64,000 nt of DNA from DAOTXS01 sp034435055 (lineage in GTDB: Bacteria > Chloroflexota > Anaerolineae > UBA4142): the NCBI GenBank assembly GCA_034435055.1, contig DAOTXS010000014.1, positions 1-64,000 on the forward strand. The letters run 5' to 3'. Under the pieces are notes generated by a model. That model was not told where the DNA came from. It did no database searches and saw only the letters and a program-made list of their open reading frames with translations. Made by a program: the position numbers and the translations under genes. Position 1 is the first letter of the stretch. Each line of letters opens with the position of its first letter. This document shows, piece by piece, positions 16,626 to 25,051 of this stretch.

Positions 16626-18357
16626 GGCGCGCCTCGTTGTCCGCCGTCGCTTGAATGCCGGGACGATTGTAAAACTCGGTCATGGGACTGGTAACATTTT
16701 CGTCCGGCAAATGGTCCGCGTTCATCAAGCAAAGATAAATCAACTCGTCGAGCCGTTCTTGCTTGAGTTGGCGTCCCCACAAAATCGGCAACAAACCTTT
16801 CCAACGTTCTTGCAAAAAATCGCGGAGTAACAAATTAGGATTTGCGAATTGCGAATTGCGAGCATCGACCACTGACCGTTGCTCGCCGACCACGACTGAT
16901 GCGTTGTGCGATGGTGACTGCAACTGGGCAACTTTCCAATCATTTGCTTTTTGCAATTCGCCATTCGTAATTTGCAATTCGTGCAGTATTCCCGCCGCAC
17001 GATACGTGCAAAAACCACCCTGGCACGGGCCCATTCCTAATCGTACATCGCGCCGCAAATCGTCGAGTGTGAATGTCGGATTATTGCGCGCCGCATTCTC
17101 CAACATCGCGCGCGTGACGAGTTCACATTCGCAAATGAGTTCGCTCTGCAAATGATGTTCTTCGACTTCGTGCAAGCGATGACCCAGCCAATAATGTCCC
17201 TGCTCGACCCCGGGCACCGGCGTATGGGCGGTAACGCACGGTTTGCACGTACCAAGATATTCGCACGCTTTGTCCATTGTAACTTGCGCCATCAAACGAA
17301 ACGTGGTCCACTTGCCGCCGATCATCGTCAAGAAACCGGCGATACCGTCACGGACTTGATGATCGAGCAAGGTGAAATCGCGCGTAACATCCCGGCTTGC
17401 CCCGTTGTAATGTTCTTGATACAATGGTCGCACACCTGCCCACGCTCGCACAAAGCGCGCGCGACTGATGCCGGGCACAAGGTGTTCGCCTTCGCGCAAA
17501 AGCAAATCGATTTCCCAGGGTTCGATGGTCAAATGTTCCGGATCATCGACACGTTCGTCGGTTGTTCCCAGCACACTCACCGTGTGAATCGGCACGATAA
17601 TGTCACCGTCGTCCGGCATCTTGCATCGATTCAACACCGTGTTGATGATGCGATGATTCACCGCGAGCATTGTGCCTTTGCCGGGAATGACATCCACGCG
17701 CACACCCGCCGTTCGAGCGATGACACCCGCCCACGCGCCCGCCGCATTGATCGTCATCGGCGCGCGAATCTCTACATCGTCGCCGTGCGCCACATCGCGC
17801 ACCCGCGCGCCGACGACGCAATCTTCTTCGACGATCAGTTGCGTAACCTCGTGATAAGTCAGAAGGTGAGCGCCGGCTTGCCGCGCCGCTTGCGCGGTGG
17901 AGTGCGTTGCTTGAAAACTATCTGCCGCGCCATCGGGGACGACAAAGACGCGGCGCGCGCGCGGGTTCATCAACGATTCGCGCTTGAGCGCTTCCGCGAC
18001 GGAAATTTCTTCGCACGGGATTCCAAGCTTGTCGCACGCGGCTTGGAATTGATCGGGATAATCGTTGTCGTCTTCCGGCGTAACCACAAAAAATCCGCCG
18101 GTATCCTCGATGCAATGCGCGTGGGTTTTGCGGAGGATTCGATTTTCGGCGATACACTCAGCGGCGCTGTGCGGGTCTTTGACCACGTAACGTCCGCCGC
18201 TATGTAACAATCCGTGATAACGCCCGGTCGTGCCATGCGTGAGATCGCGTTTCTCGACGAGAATTACACGAAAGCCGCGCAGTGCCGCGTCCCACGCGAT
18301 GCCAGTGCCAGTCGCACCGCCGCCAATGACAAGAATGTCAGTTTCGATGTGTTTCAT
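16618..18357 (-). CDS. glpA: Anaerobic glycerol-3-phosphate dehydrogenase subunit A
   Basis: A 579-residue catalytic flavoprotein of the anaerobic enzyme. The FAD motif is LVIGGGATGTGIAWDAA, followed by HGTTGRYHGLLHSGGRYV. After the DAO domain comes a BFD-like [2Fe-2S] domain (CECELVTRAML and GPCQGGFCTYR), as in GlpA. Between that domain and the conserved C-terminal LLRDFLQERWKG lies an unusual insertion of about 48 residues encoded by repeat-like DNA (16836-16975). The ATG at 18357 is preferred over a TTG at 18363. First gene of glpABC. Confidence 0.93.
   Translation of the reverse strand: MKHIETDILVIGGGATGTGIAWDAALRGFRVILVEKRDLTHGTTGRYHGLLHSGGRYVVKDPHSAAECIAENRILRKTHAHCIEDTGGFFVVTPEDDNDYPDQFQAACDKLGIPCEEISVAEALKRESLMNPRARRVFVVPDGAADSFQATHSTAQAARQAGAHLLTYHEVTQLIVEEDCVVGARVRDVAHGDDVEIRAPMTINAAGAWAGVIARTAGVRVDVIPGKGTMLAVNHRIINTVLNRCKMPDDGDIIVPIHTVSVLGTTDERVDDPEHLTIEPWEIDLLLREGEHLVPGISRARFVRAWAGVRPLYQEHYNGASRDVTRDFTLLDHQVRDGIAGFLTMIGGKWTTFRLMAQVTMDKACEYLGTCKPCVTAHTPVPGVEQGHYWLGHRLHEVEEHHLQSELICECELVTRAMLENAARNNPTFTLDDLRRDVRLGMGPCQGGFCTYRAAGILHELQITNGELQKANDWKVAQLQSPSHNASVVVGEQRSVVDARNSQFANPNLLLRDFLQERWKGLLPILWGRQLKQERLDELIYLCLMNADHLPDENVTSPMTEFYNRPGIQATADNEARHD
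16836..16980. repeat. Intergenic-type repeat DNA inside glpA
   Basis: Within glpA, this stretch is built of AATTGCGAATT- and GCAATTCGCC-like blocks that resemble the low-complexity sequence between genes here (for example 4235-4325). It stays in frame and encodes an about 48-residue, Asn/Gln/Ser-rich segment with no counterpart in usual GlpA proteins. Confidence 0.55.
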
Positions 18358-18371
18358 AGTCAAAATAGTTT

Positions 18372-18438
18372 TTACCGCAGAGACGCGGAGAGCACGGAGA
18401 AATATTAATGTTGAACCTTTGCGTTCTTTGTACCTTTG
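18372..18438. repeat. Dispersed imperfect palindrome, family A
   Basis: Family A copy between the AGPS-like gene stop and the glpA start, with left part TTTACCGCAGAGACGCGGAG and right part CTTTGCGTTCTTTG. It would lie in a shared transcript if the genes form one operon. Confidence 0.5.
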
Positions 18439-18447
18439 GAAAAATTA

Positions 18448-20136
18448 TTACTGTGATATATTCCAAAAGCGCTCTTGGTACTCCAACGCCAAATCAACCG
18501 ATGTTGCCGGCGACTCGAGCCACTTGCCGGGATTCATCACGTTGTTTGGATCGAGCGTACTTTTGAGTGCGTGTAATGTTTCCATTCCGATTGCGCCATG
18601 TTCGCGCTTCATCCACGCCGCGTGCTCATAACCGACACCGTGATGATGCGACAACGTGCCGCCGTTCGCTACGACACATTCCGTCGCCGCACGCTTGATG
18701 GCTTCCCATTGCATAATGGCTTGATCGATTGACATTCGCGCCAAGAACGTAACGTATAAACTCGCGCCGTCGCGGTAACAATGCGAAACGTGCGTCATCA
18801 CCAGCGCCGGTGAGCCAGTCGTCTGTGCCGCTTGACAAATCGTCTGCGCTAACAACTTGTGCAACCGTTCCAAGTTTGCCCACGTCGTCGCCGTTTCTAA
18901 CGTATCGACCAACACACCGCGATCCATCAGCACATCGCGTAAGTACGGCGTTTCGTAGCGGTCGTTCAACCAATCCTTTGCGATGCCAGGTCCCAAATCG
19001 TACGCGCCGTGCGATTTGCAAATGGCAACACCGCGCCCGGCATTGGGATCATCTTCAAATCCCAGAATCATCAGCGCGCCGTTTTCAAACGAGTAACCAC
19101 GCGCATTTAGAAATCGCAAACCGATACGTTGCAGAAATTCCTTCCACCCGGTCGATTCCTTGCGCATCGCGAAGAAACTGCGCGTCTCATCTTCGTCGGA
19201 TAAACGCACGATGGCTGGGACAATGCCATTTTGCATCAGCGTGCGAATCGCGGCAACACCGTCGGAGAAATTCTTGAACAACAACGCACGATCATCTTTA
19301 GTCTTGGGTAACCGACGAATCCGCATCGTCGCGGAGGTAATCACGCCCAACGTGCCTTCACTACCAATCAACAATTGCAACAACGATGGACCGGTTGCCG
19401 ATGCTGGCACATGGCACGTTTCAATGATGCCGTGCGGTGTCGCCACGCGCACGCTTTGCGTCAGCGCTTCGATCTTGCCGTACCCAGTCGAGGTCAGCCC
19501 TGCCCCACGCGTCGCTATCCAACCGCCCAGCGTGGAAAACTCGAACGATTGGGGCAAGTGTCCCAGCGTGAATCCGCGCGCGTTCAACTCGTTTTCGATG
19601 GCGGGACCGAACATCCCGGCTTCAATCGTCGCCGTCTGTGAAACCTCGTCGATTGAGATGAGGCGATTCAAATGCGCGAGGTCAAGCGAGATCGTTACGC
19701 GGTCGTCGCGCGCTTCCACACCACCAACCACACTCGTGCCACCGCCAAACGGAATCAATACGATGTCTGCGTGCGCGCAATAATCGATCACGCGCGCAAC
19801 CTGCTCTTCGGTTGCCGGAAATACAATCGCGTCCGGCGGATTTGCAATATCGCCGCGCCGCAAACGAATCAGGTCGCGGTACGATTTCCCGTACGCGTGC
19901 AAAATCCGCGCACGCGTGTCTGTTCGAGTTTCCGCAACGATTTGCCGCAGCGCAGTAAGTTGTTCCGGGGTCAAGCGTGGCGCGCGCAACCGAATCGAGC
20001 GGATATCAACCGCCGGGAAAGATTCATCGCCGCGCAAGTTGAGCGTAGCGCGCAAATAGTTCCACGCTTCGGGACGATGAGCGAGTGAAAAGGTTTTGTT
20101 GGCGAAACCCCAACCGTACCAGCGCAGTTCCGTCAT
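18448..20136 (-). CDS. FAD-binding oxidase, alkylglycerone-phosphate-synthase-like
   Basis: A 562-residue flavoprotein of the VAO/PCMH class. The FAD-binding core shows LIPFGGGTSVVGG (about residues 126-138), PQSFEFSTLGGWIATRGAG and LIGSEGTLGVITSA. The C-terminal cap contains SHHHGVGYEH, matching the His-rich active-site motif of alkyldihydroxyacetonephosphate synthase, and ends with LDPNNVMNPGKW. AGPS exchanges the acyl chain of acyl-DHAP for a fatty alcohol in ether-lipid synthesis. Position beside glpABC, which makes or uses DHAP, supports a role in glycerophospholipid or ether-lipid metabolism. A D-lactate- or glycolate-type oxidase remains an alternative. Confidence 0.82.
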   Translation of the reverse strand: MTELRWYGWGFANKTFSLAHRPEAWNYLRATLNLRGDESFPAVDIRSIRLRAPRLTPEQLTALRQIVAETRTDTRARILHAYGKSYRDLIRLRRGDIANPPDAIVFPATEEQVARVIDYCAHADIVLIPFGGGTSVVGGVEARDDRVTISLDLAHLNRLISIDEVSQTATIEAGMFGPAIENELNARGFTLGHLPQSFEFSTLGGWIATRGAGLTSTGYGKIEALTQSVRVATPHGIIETCHVPASATGPSLLQLLIGSEGTLGVITSATMRIRRLPKTKDDRALLFKNFSDGVAAIRTLMQNGIVPAIVRLSDEDETRSFFAMRKESTGWKEFLQRIGLRFLNARGYSFENGALMILGFEDDPNAGRGVAICKSHGAYDLGPGIAKDWLNDRYETPYLRDVLMDRGVLVDTLETATTWANLERLHKLLAQTICQAAQTTGSPALVMTHVSHCYRDGASLYVTFLARMSIDQAIMQWEAIKRAATECVVANGGTLSHHHGVGYEHAAWMKREHGAIGMETLHALKSTLDPNNVMNPGKWLESPATSVDLALEYQERFWNISQ

Positions 20137-20143
20137 TGGTGAT

Positions 20144-20566
20144 TTACGCTTCCAGCAATCGAATCAGATAATTCAGCAAATCGGTTTCGGTTACGATGCC
20201 GACCAAGTACTCGCCATCCACCACCGGCAAACCACCCACCTTGCGATTGCGCATTAGCTTGGCGGCATCGACCAGCGGTGTGCGCGGCGTAACCGTGATT
20301 GGATTGACGCTCATACACGCGCGCACCGGCACTTGGTTGAGCATGAATTCATCGTACCAGCGTTCGCGCAACACCAGCGGTGAATTTGTCGCACGGCGCA
20401 AATCACGATCCGTGACGATGCCAACGAGCCGGGAATTTTCGACGACCGGCAAACGCCGGCAACCACGCTCTTTCATTCGCTCGATGGCAACGCGAATCGA
20501 ATCGTTAGGCGCGACGGTTGCCGGGTCGCGCGTCATCACTTGTTCGACTATCGGTGAGTTGGACAT
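20144..20566 (-). CDS. Tandem CBS-domain protein
   Basis: A 140-residue protein made almost wholly of a CBS pair (about 8-60 and 78-135; repeats of RLPVVENSRLVGIVTDRDL and GLPVVDGEYLVGIVTETDL). CBS pairs bind adenosyl nucleotides and act as energy or redox sensors. It lies 7 bp before the AGPS-like gene start and just after the aminotransferase stop, so it is inside a minus-strand operon. ATG 20566 is chosen; a GTG at 20572 is possible. Its target is unknown. Confidence 0.88.
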   Translation of the reverse strand: MSNSPIVEQVMTRDPATVAPNDSIRVAIERMKERGCRRLPVVENSRLVGIVTDRDLRRATNSPLVLRERWYDEFMLNQVPVRACMSVNPITVTPRTPLVDAAKLMRNRKVGGLPVVDGEYLVGIVTETDLLNYLIRLLEA

Positions 20567-20574
20567 TTCCACAC

Positions 20575-21870
20575 CTACTTGCGCTTGGGTTTCTGTGCTT
20601 GCATCGCTTGGTCAATGACTTGACCCAGCCGCCGAATCCCCAAATCGATCTCGTCCACCGAGGCGTTGGAAAAATTCAGACGCATTGTGTTGTGACCGAC
20701 CGGTAATTTATCGGCGCGCTGCCGGCGTTCACTCACCGAAACCGGGAAGAACGGCGCGCCCGGCACATACGCCACTTTGTTCGCAACGGCTTTGGGTAAC
20801 AAAGCAGTGGCATCGATTCCTTCCGGCAAAGTCACCCACAAAAAGAGTCCGCCTGCCGGTCGCGTCCACTTGACCTCCGCCGGAAAATATTCTTCCATTG
20901 CGGCAATCATCGCGTCGCGATGCTCTTTGTACATTGTACGAATTTTCCGCACGTGGTCAACAAAGAAGCCCTCCGGGCGAACCACTTCGTACGCGACGAA
21001 TTGATCAAAAGTGCTCGAATGTAAATCAGCACCTTGCTTTGCCTGCACTAATCGAAATGTTACTTCGCGCGGCGCAACAATCCAACCCAGCCGCAAGCCG
21101 GGTGCGAGCGTTTTACTGAACGTGCTGGTGTAGATCACGTTACCGCAATCAAACTCTCGACAGTTTTTGCGCTTTTTCATCTGCTGTTGTTCATCTAACA
21201 TAACCAACGGCGGTAAATGTTCGCCCTCAAAACGCAACTCGCCGTACGGATCATCTTCCACAATCGGCACATGGTAGCGGTCGGCGAGCGCGACCAATTT
21301 TTTGCGTCGTTCAAGTGAAATGGTGGTTCCGCCGGGATTTTGGAAATTGGGCAAGGCGTAAATAAATTTGACTTTGCGCTTTTTCAAAATCGGCTCAATC
21401 AAATCGACTTGCATTCCGTCGTCGTCCGCCGGCACGGTCACATAACGCGCGCCGTACGCCGTCCACGCTTGCAACGCGCCGAGGTAGGTCGGCGCTTCGC
21501 AGAGGATCACATCGCCGGGATCGATCATAATTCTGCCGATGAGATCGAGCGCTTGTTGCGAGCCGGTAGTGATGAGGATGTTATCCATACTCGCCGTGAT
21601 GCCGTAGCGTGCCATTTTATCGACAATGAATTGACGCAACGGGGGATAACCTTCCGTGGGGCTGTACTGCAGCGCTTTGGTTCCAATCGTGGAGAGAATG
21701 CGTTGCGGCGCTTGCGCGATTTCTTCAACCGGAAACGCTGCGGGAGCAGGCAAGCCGCCCGCAAAAGAAATCACATCGGGTTGTTGGGTAACCTTGAGAA
21801 TTTCGCGAATGATCGAGGACATCATCCGCTTGGTGCGCTTAGCATAGTGGCGTTGCCAATGCGTGGTCAT
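20575..21870 (-). CDS. PLP-dependent aminotransferase (2-aminoadipate/LysN-like)
   Basis: A 431-residue fold-type I aminotransferase without an N-terminal DNA-binding domain. SFAGGLPAPAAFP, the YSPTEGYPPLRQF segment, TTGSQQALDLIGR and the PLP-lysine motif TSTFSKTLAPGLRLGW fit the 2-aminoadipate/aromatic aminotransferase (LysN/ARO8) group, which moves amino groups from Glu, aminoadipate or branched/aromatic amino acids. The start at 21870 follows TAGGAGGT; the longer reading from 21909 is unlikely. It is followed by the CBS protein with almost no gap. Confidence 0.9.
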   Translation of the reverse strand: MTTHWQRHYAKRTKRMMSSIIREILKVTQQPDVISFAGGLPAPAAFPVEEIAQAPQRILSTIGTKALQYSPTEGYPPLRQFIVDKMARYGITASMDNILITTGSQQALDLIGRIMIDPGDVILCEAPTYLGALQAWTAYGARYVTVPADDDGMQVDLIEPILKKRKVKFIYALPNFQNPGGTTISLERRKKLVALADRYHVPIVEDDPYGELRFEGEHLPPLVMLDEQQQMKKRKNCREFDCGNVIYTSTFSKTLAPGLRLGWIVAPREVTFRLVQAKQGADLHSSTFDQFVAYEVVRPEGFFVDHVRKIRTMYKEHRDAMIAAMEEYFPAEVKWTRPAGGLFLWVTLPEGIDATALLPKAVANKVAYVPGAPFFPVSVSERRQRADKLPVGHNTMRLNFSNASVDEIDLGIRRLGQVIDQAMQAQKPKRK

Positions 21871-21915
21871 CGTTGACCTCCTAAATAAAGGATAAAGCGT
21901 AAAACGCAAATCGTT

Positions 21916-23388
21916 TTATTCTTGACGTTTTACCTTTTCACTCACGTACGGTTCGGCGTGAATCACCACACGTCCCAATTGCGGAAACTCGCGGCGCAAA
22001 CGATTCTCCATCTCTTCGCAAACACTGTGCACGTCCGCCATCGAAAGCTGCGGATCGATCAAGAGATGCAAGGCGAGATACACCCTACCGTCGAGACGTT
22101 GCACATCGATGTCTACACACGCGCGCGCGTGGGGAATTTCCGTGCGAACCGCATTGATGCGTTCGATAAATTTTCGGCGTTCCGCTGGCGCGAGCTCGAT
22201 TCCGGTTACCAACTCTTCGGCGCGCGGCTCGATATGAACATTAATATCGGCGACGCGTTGGGAATGCTGGTCGTTCGCATTTGCCGGCACGGGCTTGAAT
22301 TCGTTATGCAAGCGCTCTTCCAAATCAGTCGCTATCGCATGGGCTTGATCGAACGAAACATCTGGCGGAACTTCCAAATCGAGATCGATCCACATTCCGC
22401 GTTTGGTGAGATGCGTCGTGATGTTATGCACGTCAAAATGTCCGCGCTCGGCGACAACTTGAATGCGTTCCAGCACACCTTCGTTTTCTGAAATAGGAAC
22501 CGTATTGACGATCACGTCTGCGTTGGGCGTCATCGCGCGCACTGCGTCTTGAATTTGATGTGCTACCGCGTGGCTTGCTTCAAACGATAAATGGCGTGGC
22601 ACGGCAACGCGCAAATCGACAAAGATTTGATTGCCGGAACCACGAACGCGCGCGCGGAGGACCCGTTTGACATCTTTCACCTTTTCGACAACCGCAACGA
22701 TTTCTTGCGCCAAGCCGTGCGGCGCGGAATCGAGCAAGGCATCGATGGTGCGACGACCGAGTTTCCAACTGACGTAGATGACGATGAACGCCACAATCAA
22801 TGCGGCAAATGCATCAGCGCGCATCAAAAGCGATTTTTGTCCGATGGCTTCGCCGAGCCACACCAACGCCAAACCAACGATGACGACCGACGACGACCAA
22901 ATATCGGTACTGAAATGCAATGCGTCGGCTTCCAACGCTTGACTGTTGTACTTTTTCGCCGCGCGATACAACACCCGGGAGCGCGAATAATCGATGACGA
23001 TGGAAATACCCATCGTCAGAAATGCCCAGATGCTGGGATCAACTTCGACGTGCTCAAGAAAAAGCCGGTTGATCGCTTCGTAGATGATCCAGCCGCACGT
23101 AACAAAGAGCAAGATCGTTTCCGCCAGCGCGCTGAGATTTTCGATTTTGCCGTGACCGTAGAGATGCGTGTCATCCGCCGGGCGATCACTTACCCGCACG
23201 GCAAAAAAAGTGATCAACGCCGCGCCGAGATCGAGCGCGGAATGGGCGGCTTCGGCGAGAATACCCAGACTGCCGGTCATCACGCCGATGACTAGTTTCA
23301 TCGTGGTTAGGAAAATCGCGGCAAGGACCGAAGTCATCGCCGCCCAACCTTTTTCGCGCATTTGATTTTCAAGTTCGATGATCGTCAT
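21916..23388 (-). CDS. Cation diffusion facilitator (CDF) metal transporter
   Basis: A 490-residue metal efflux transporter. Six membrane helices occupy about residues 15-215, with the metal-site pairs AHSALD on helix 2 and HFSTD on helix 5, and a GHGKIENL loop. CDF proteins exchange Zn, Fe, Mn, Co or Ni for protons. The C-terminal cytoplasmic domain is extended: about three consecutive ferredoxin-like metal-sensing units (about 215-290, 300-370, 415-485) instead of one. ATG 23388 is used; the upstream codon is TTG. The metal is not evident. A structured 5' region precedes it. Confidence 0.9.
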   Translation of the reverse strand: MTIIELENQMREKGWAAMTSVLAAIFLTTMKLVIGVMTGSLGILAEAAHSALDLGAALITFFAVRVSDRPADDTHLYGHGKIENLSALAETILLFVTCGWIIYEAINRLFLEHVEVDPSIWAFLTMGISIVIDYSRSRVLYRAAKKYNSQALEADALHFSTDIWSSSVVIVGLALVWLGEAIGQKSLLMRADAFAALIVAFIVIYVSWKLGRRTIDALLDSAPHGLAQEIVAVVEKVKDVKRVLRARVRGSGNQIFVDLRVAVPRHLSFEASHAVAHQIQDAVRAMTPNADVIVNTVPISENEGVLERIQVVAERGHFDVHNITTHLTKRGMWIDLDLEVPPDVSFDQAHAIATDLEERLHNEFKPVPANANDQHSQRVADINVHIEPRAEELVTGIELAPAERRKFIERINAVRTEIPHARACVDIDVQRLDGRVYLALHLLIDPQLSMADVHSVCEEMENRLRREFPQLGRVVIHAEPYVSEKVKRQE

Positions 23389-23490
23389 CAATACGTTCCA
23401 AAATTAAAACAGGCACTCCGCGCATGACAAAGAGGGTTTGCCTCGGCGTTTGCCTACGCGTGTACCTGTGATTTCGTTCTGGCGCAGAAT

Positions 23491-23676
23491 CGGGTAGAGA
23501 GAGAAGTTTCCCCCTCTACCCGGAAACTGCCCGCTATGGTCGAGCGGGATCCGCGAAAACACACGCCGGGAACTGAGGTTATACTCAGCGTTGCCAGATG
23601 CCTGACTGCTTCGTCAGGATGATCCCCGATTTTCGCGTGGGGCATCTCGGAAAACCCGGCGAATGTGGGCTGCCCA
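23491..23676 (-). ncRNA. Structured RNA candidate upstream of the CDF gene
   Basis: The 353-bp gap between the CDF and patatin genes is dense in stems. A 7-bp long-range helix (23564-23570 with 23655-23661) closes a junction of three hairpins: 23573-23577/23584-23588, 23601-23606/23613-23618, and 23621-23627/23639-23646 with a bulge. Flanking hairpins are 23491-23499/23514-23522 (9 bp) and 23530-23535/23543-23548 (6 bp). Position ahead of a metal transporter would suit a cis-regulatory element, but no conserved core of a known riboswitch was recognised. A free-standing RNA on either strand is possible. Confidence 0.4.
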
Positions 23677-23741
23677 TCGCGGTGCGCACATTTAGAATAC
23701 ATCACTTGATGTCTCAAGTCAATAGTCAATTAGGTTAAAAA

Positions 23742-24650
23742 TTAGCGCGCGTTTATGGTCAAGGTTTCGCGCCAACGCCGCATAAATTTTTGCCAGTGGG
23801 CTTGCCAGCGTCTCGCAAGCGATGGGCGCAACAAATCTTGGATTTGCGAAAGCGCGGCGCGCGCGGCTTGCTCGCCGGCGGCAACCGTCACATCGACCAA
23901 ATCAAAATCCATCAAGCCGATGTTTTGCACATCGGGATAAAGAACCAAATCCGGCGGCGACTGTTTGATTTTTTGCAAGCGTAATTGCCGCGTCATAATG
24001 CCGACGGCGCGCGCAACGACGCGAAAAATTTTCAACTGCTCCGCGGTGAGTAAAAATTGAAAGAACCACGCATCGCGGCGATTGCTCCAATGACCGCCGG
24101 TGAACAACGGCTCGTCCGCACCTAAATCGACGGCGAGTACGACATCCATCCCGCGTTGCCGAACGATATCGAATGGAACTGGGTTGAGTGCGCCGCCGTC
24201 GATGAACGAGCGTCCATCGATGATCGTTGGCGCGAAGAGACCGGGGAACGTCGCGCTGGCACAAACGGCGTCCGCCACTGAACCGGCATCGAACACGGAT
24301 TCACAATGCGCATCGAGATCGACAGCCACCGCGCAAAATCGGCGCGGCAAATCTTGAATGCGCTTGCCCTTGCCGATTTCAGAATCAATAATGCGGCGAA
24401 AGCCATCGGTGCTAAACAAGCCGGTGCCGGAATGATCGCGCACCATCCAGTGACGGAGACGGATGCGTCGCGCCATCGCTTGAATTTCATCCGGCGATTT
24501 GCCGGCGGCGTACAACGCGCCGACGATTGCGCCGGCGCTGGTGCCGACAACAAAATCGATGGGAATGTGCGCGGATTCTAAAACTCGCAAAACACCAATG
24601 TGCGCAAATCCGCGTGCGCCGCCGCCGCCCAACGCAATGCCAACTTTCAC
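23742..24650 (-). CDS. Patatin-like phospholipase
   Basis: A 302-residue serine lipid hydrolase of the RssA/patatin type with a Ser-Asp dyad. Oxyanion motif GGGGARGFAHIGVLRVL lies at residues 8-24, the nucleophile motif GTSAGAIVGALYAAG follows at about 36-50, and the catalytic Asp lies in FIDGGALNPVPF at about 150. No signal peptide, so it acts in the cytoplasm, possibly on membrane lipids. It stands alone between a structured gap and a terminator-like hairpin. Confidence 0.92.
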   Translation of the reverse strand: MKVGIALGGGGARGFAHIGVLRVLESAHIPIDFVVGTSAGAIVGALYAAGKSPDEIQAMARRIRLRHWMVRDHSGTGLFSTDGFRRIIDSEIGKGKRIQDLPRRFCAVAVDLDAHCESVFDAGSVADAVCASATFPGLFAPTIIDGRSFIDGGALNPVPFDIVRQRGMDVVLAVDLGADEPLFTGGHWSNRRDAWFFQFLLTAEQLKIFRVVARAVGIMTRQLRLQKIKQSPPDLVLYPDVQNIGLMDFDLVDVTVAAGEQAARAALSQIQDLLRPSLARRWQAHWQKFMRRWRETLTINAR

Positions 24651-24699
24651 AGTCTCGTCTCTCTAATCTGCAAGGTTTTTGAAATCGCGCGAAACAAAA

Positions 24700-24730
24700 T
24701 GCCTTTCGCCCATTCCTTTAGCGAAAGGCA
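24700..24730. terminator. Hairpin between patatin gene and riboswitch
   Basis: A perfect 10-bp stem (24700-24709 with 24721-24730, loop 11 nt) upstream of the patatin start and before the c-di-GMP riboswitch. It may insulate the two divergent units. No clear T tract on either side. Confidence 0.4.
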
Positions 24731-24875
24731 GTCTTCACCTTTGATTTCATTCTACTGCGTTCAACCCGAAACGTCAAACTAAAATCGTTTGAACCATCAT
24801 CAGAGTACCGCGCGCGTTCGGTTGGATGACCATAGTCCCATTGCAATAGGCGAACGCACATGCTATTTTAAAGAC

Positions 24876-24965
24876 ACAGAAAAAGGCAAACCCATCCAAA
24901 GATGGGGGCGCAAAGCTATGGGTCTAACTCCCTGCCGGGATATGATTGCCAAGCCGCCTGAAAGA
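24876..24965 (+). promoter_or_regulatory. Cyclic di-GMP-I (GEMM-I) riboswitch
   Basis: The conserved GEMM-I core can be followed along this stretch: AAAGGCAAACC (24883-24893), a perfect hairpin 24891-24896/24901-24906, GGGCGCAAAGC (24905-24915), GGGTCTAA (24920-24927) and GATTGCCAAGCCGCC (24944-24958). It ends about 90 bases before the start codon of the secreted glycosidase on the same strand, so it should sense c-di-GMP and control that gene. No clear terminator hairpin lies between them, so whether control is by transcription or translation is not evident. Confidence 0.88.
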
Positions 24966-25051
24966 ATCTTGTTGGAATTTGCAAGAGGTCTGTCCATTTG
25001 CATAAGGCGGCAGGGACAGACTTTTCGATTTCAGATATCAAGAGCAAGGAT

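Noticed and set aside
23564..23661. NiCo, cobalamin, TPP or Mn riboswitch for the structured gap
   Set aside because: The four-way layout is suggestive of NiCo, but the conserved core sequences I could recall do not match, so no name is given.
23454..23729. Minus-strand open frame of 91 codons in the gap before the CDF gene
   Set aside because: No ribosome-binding site or family-like features; the DNA is dominated by hairpins, so RNA is a better explanation.
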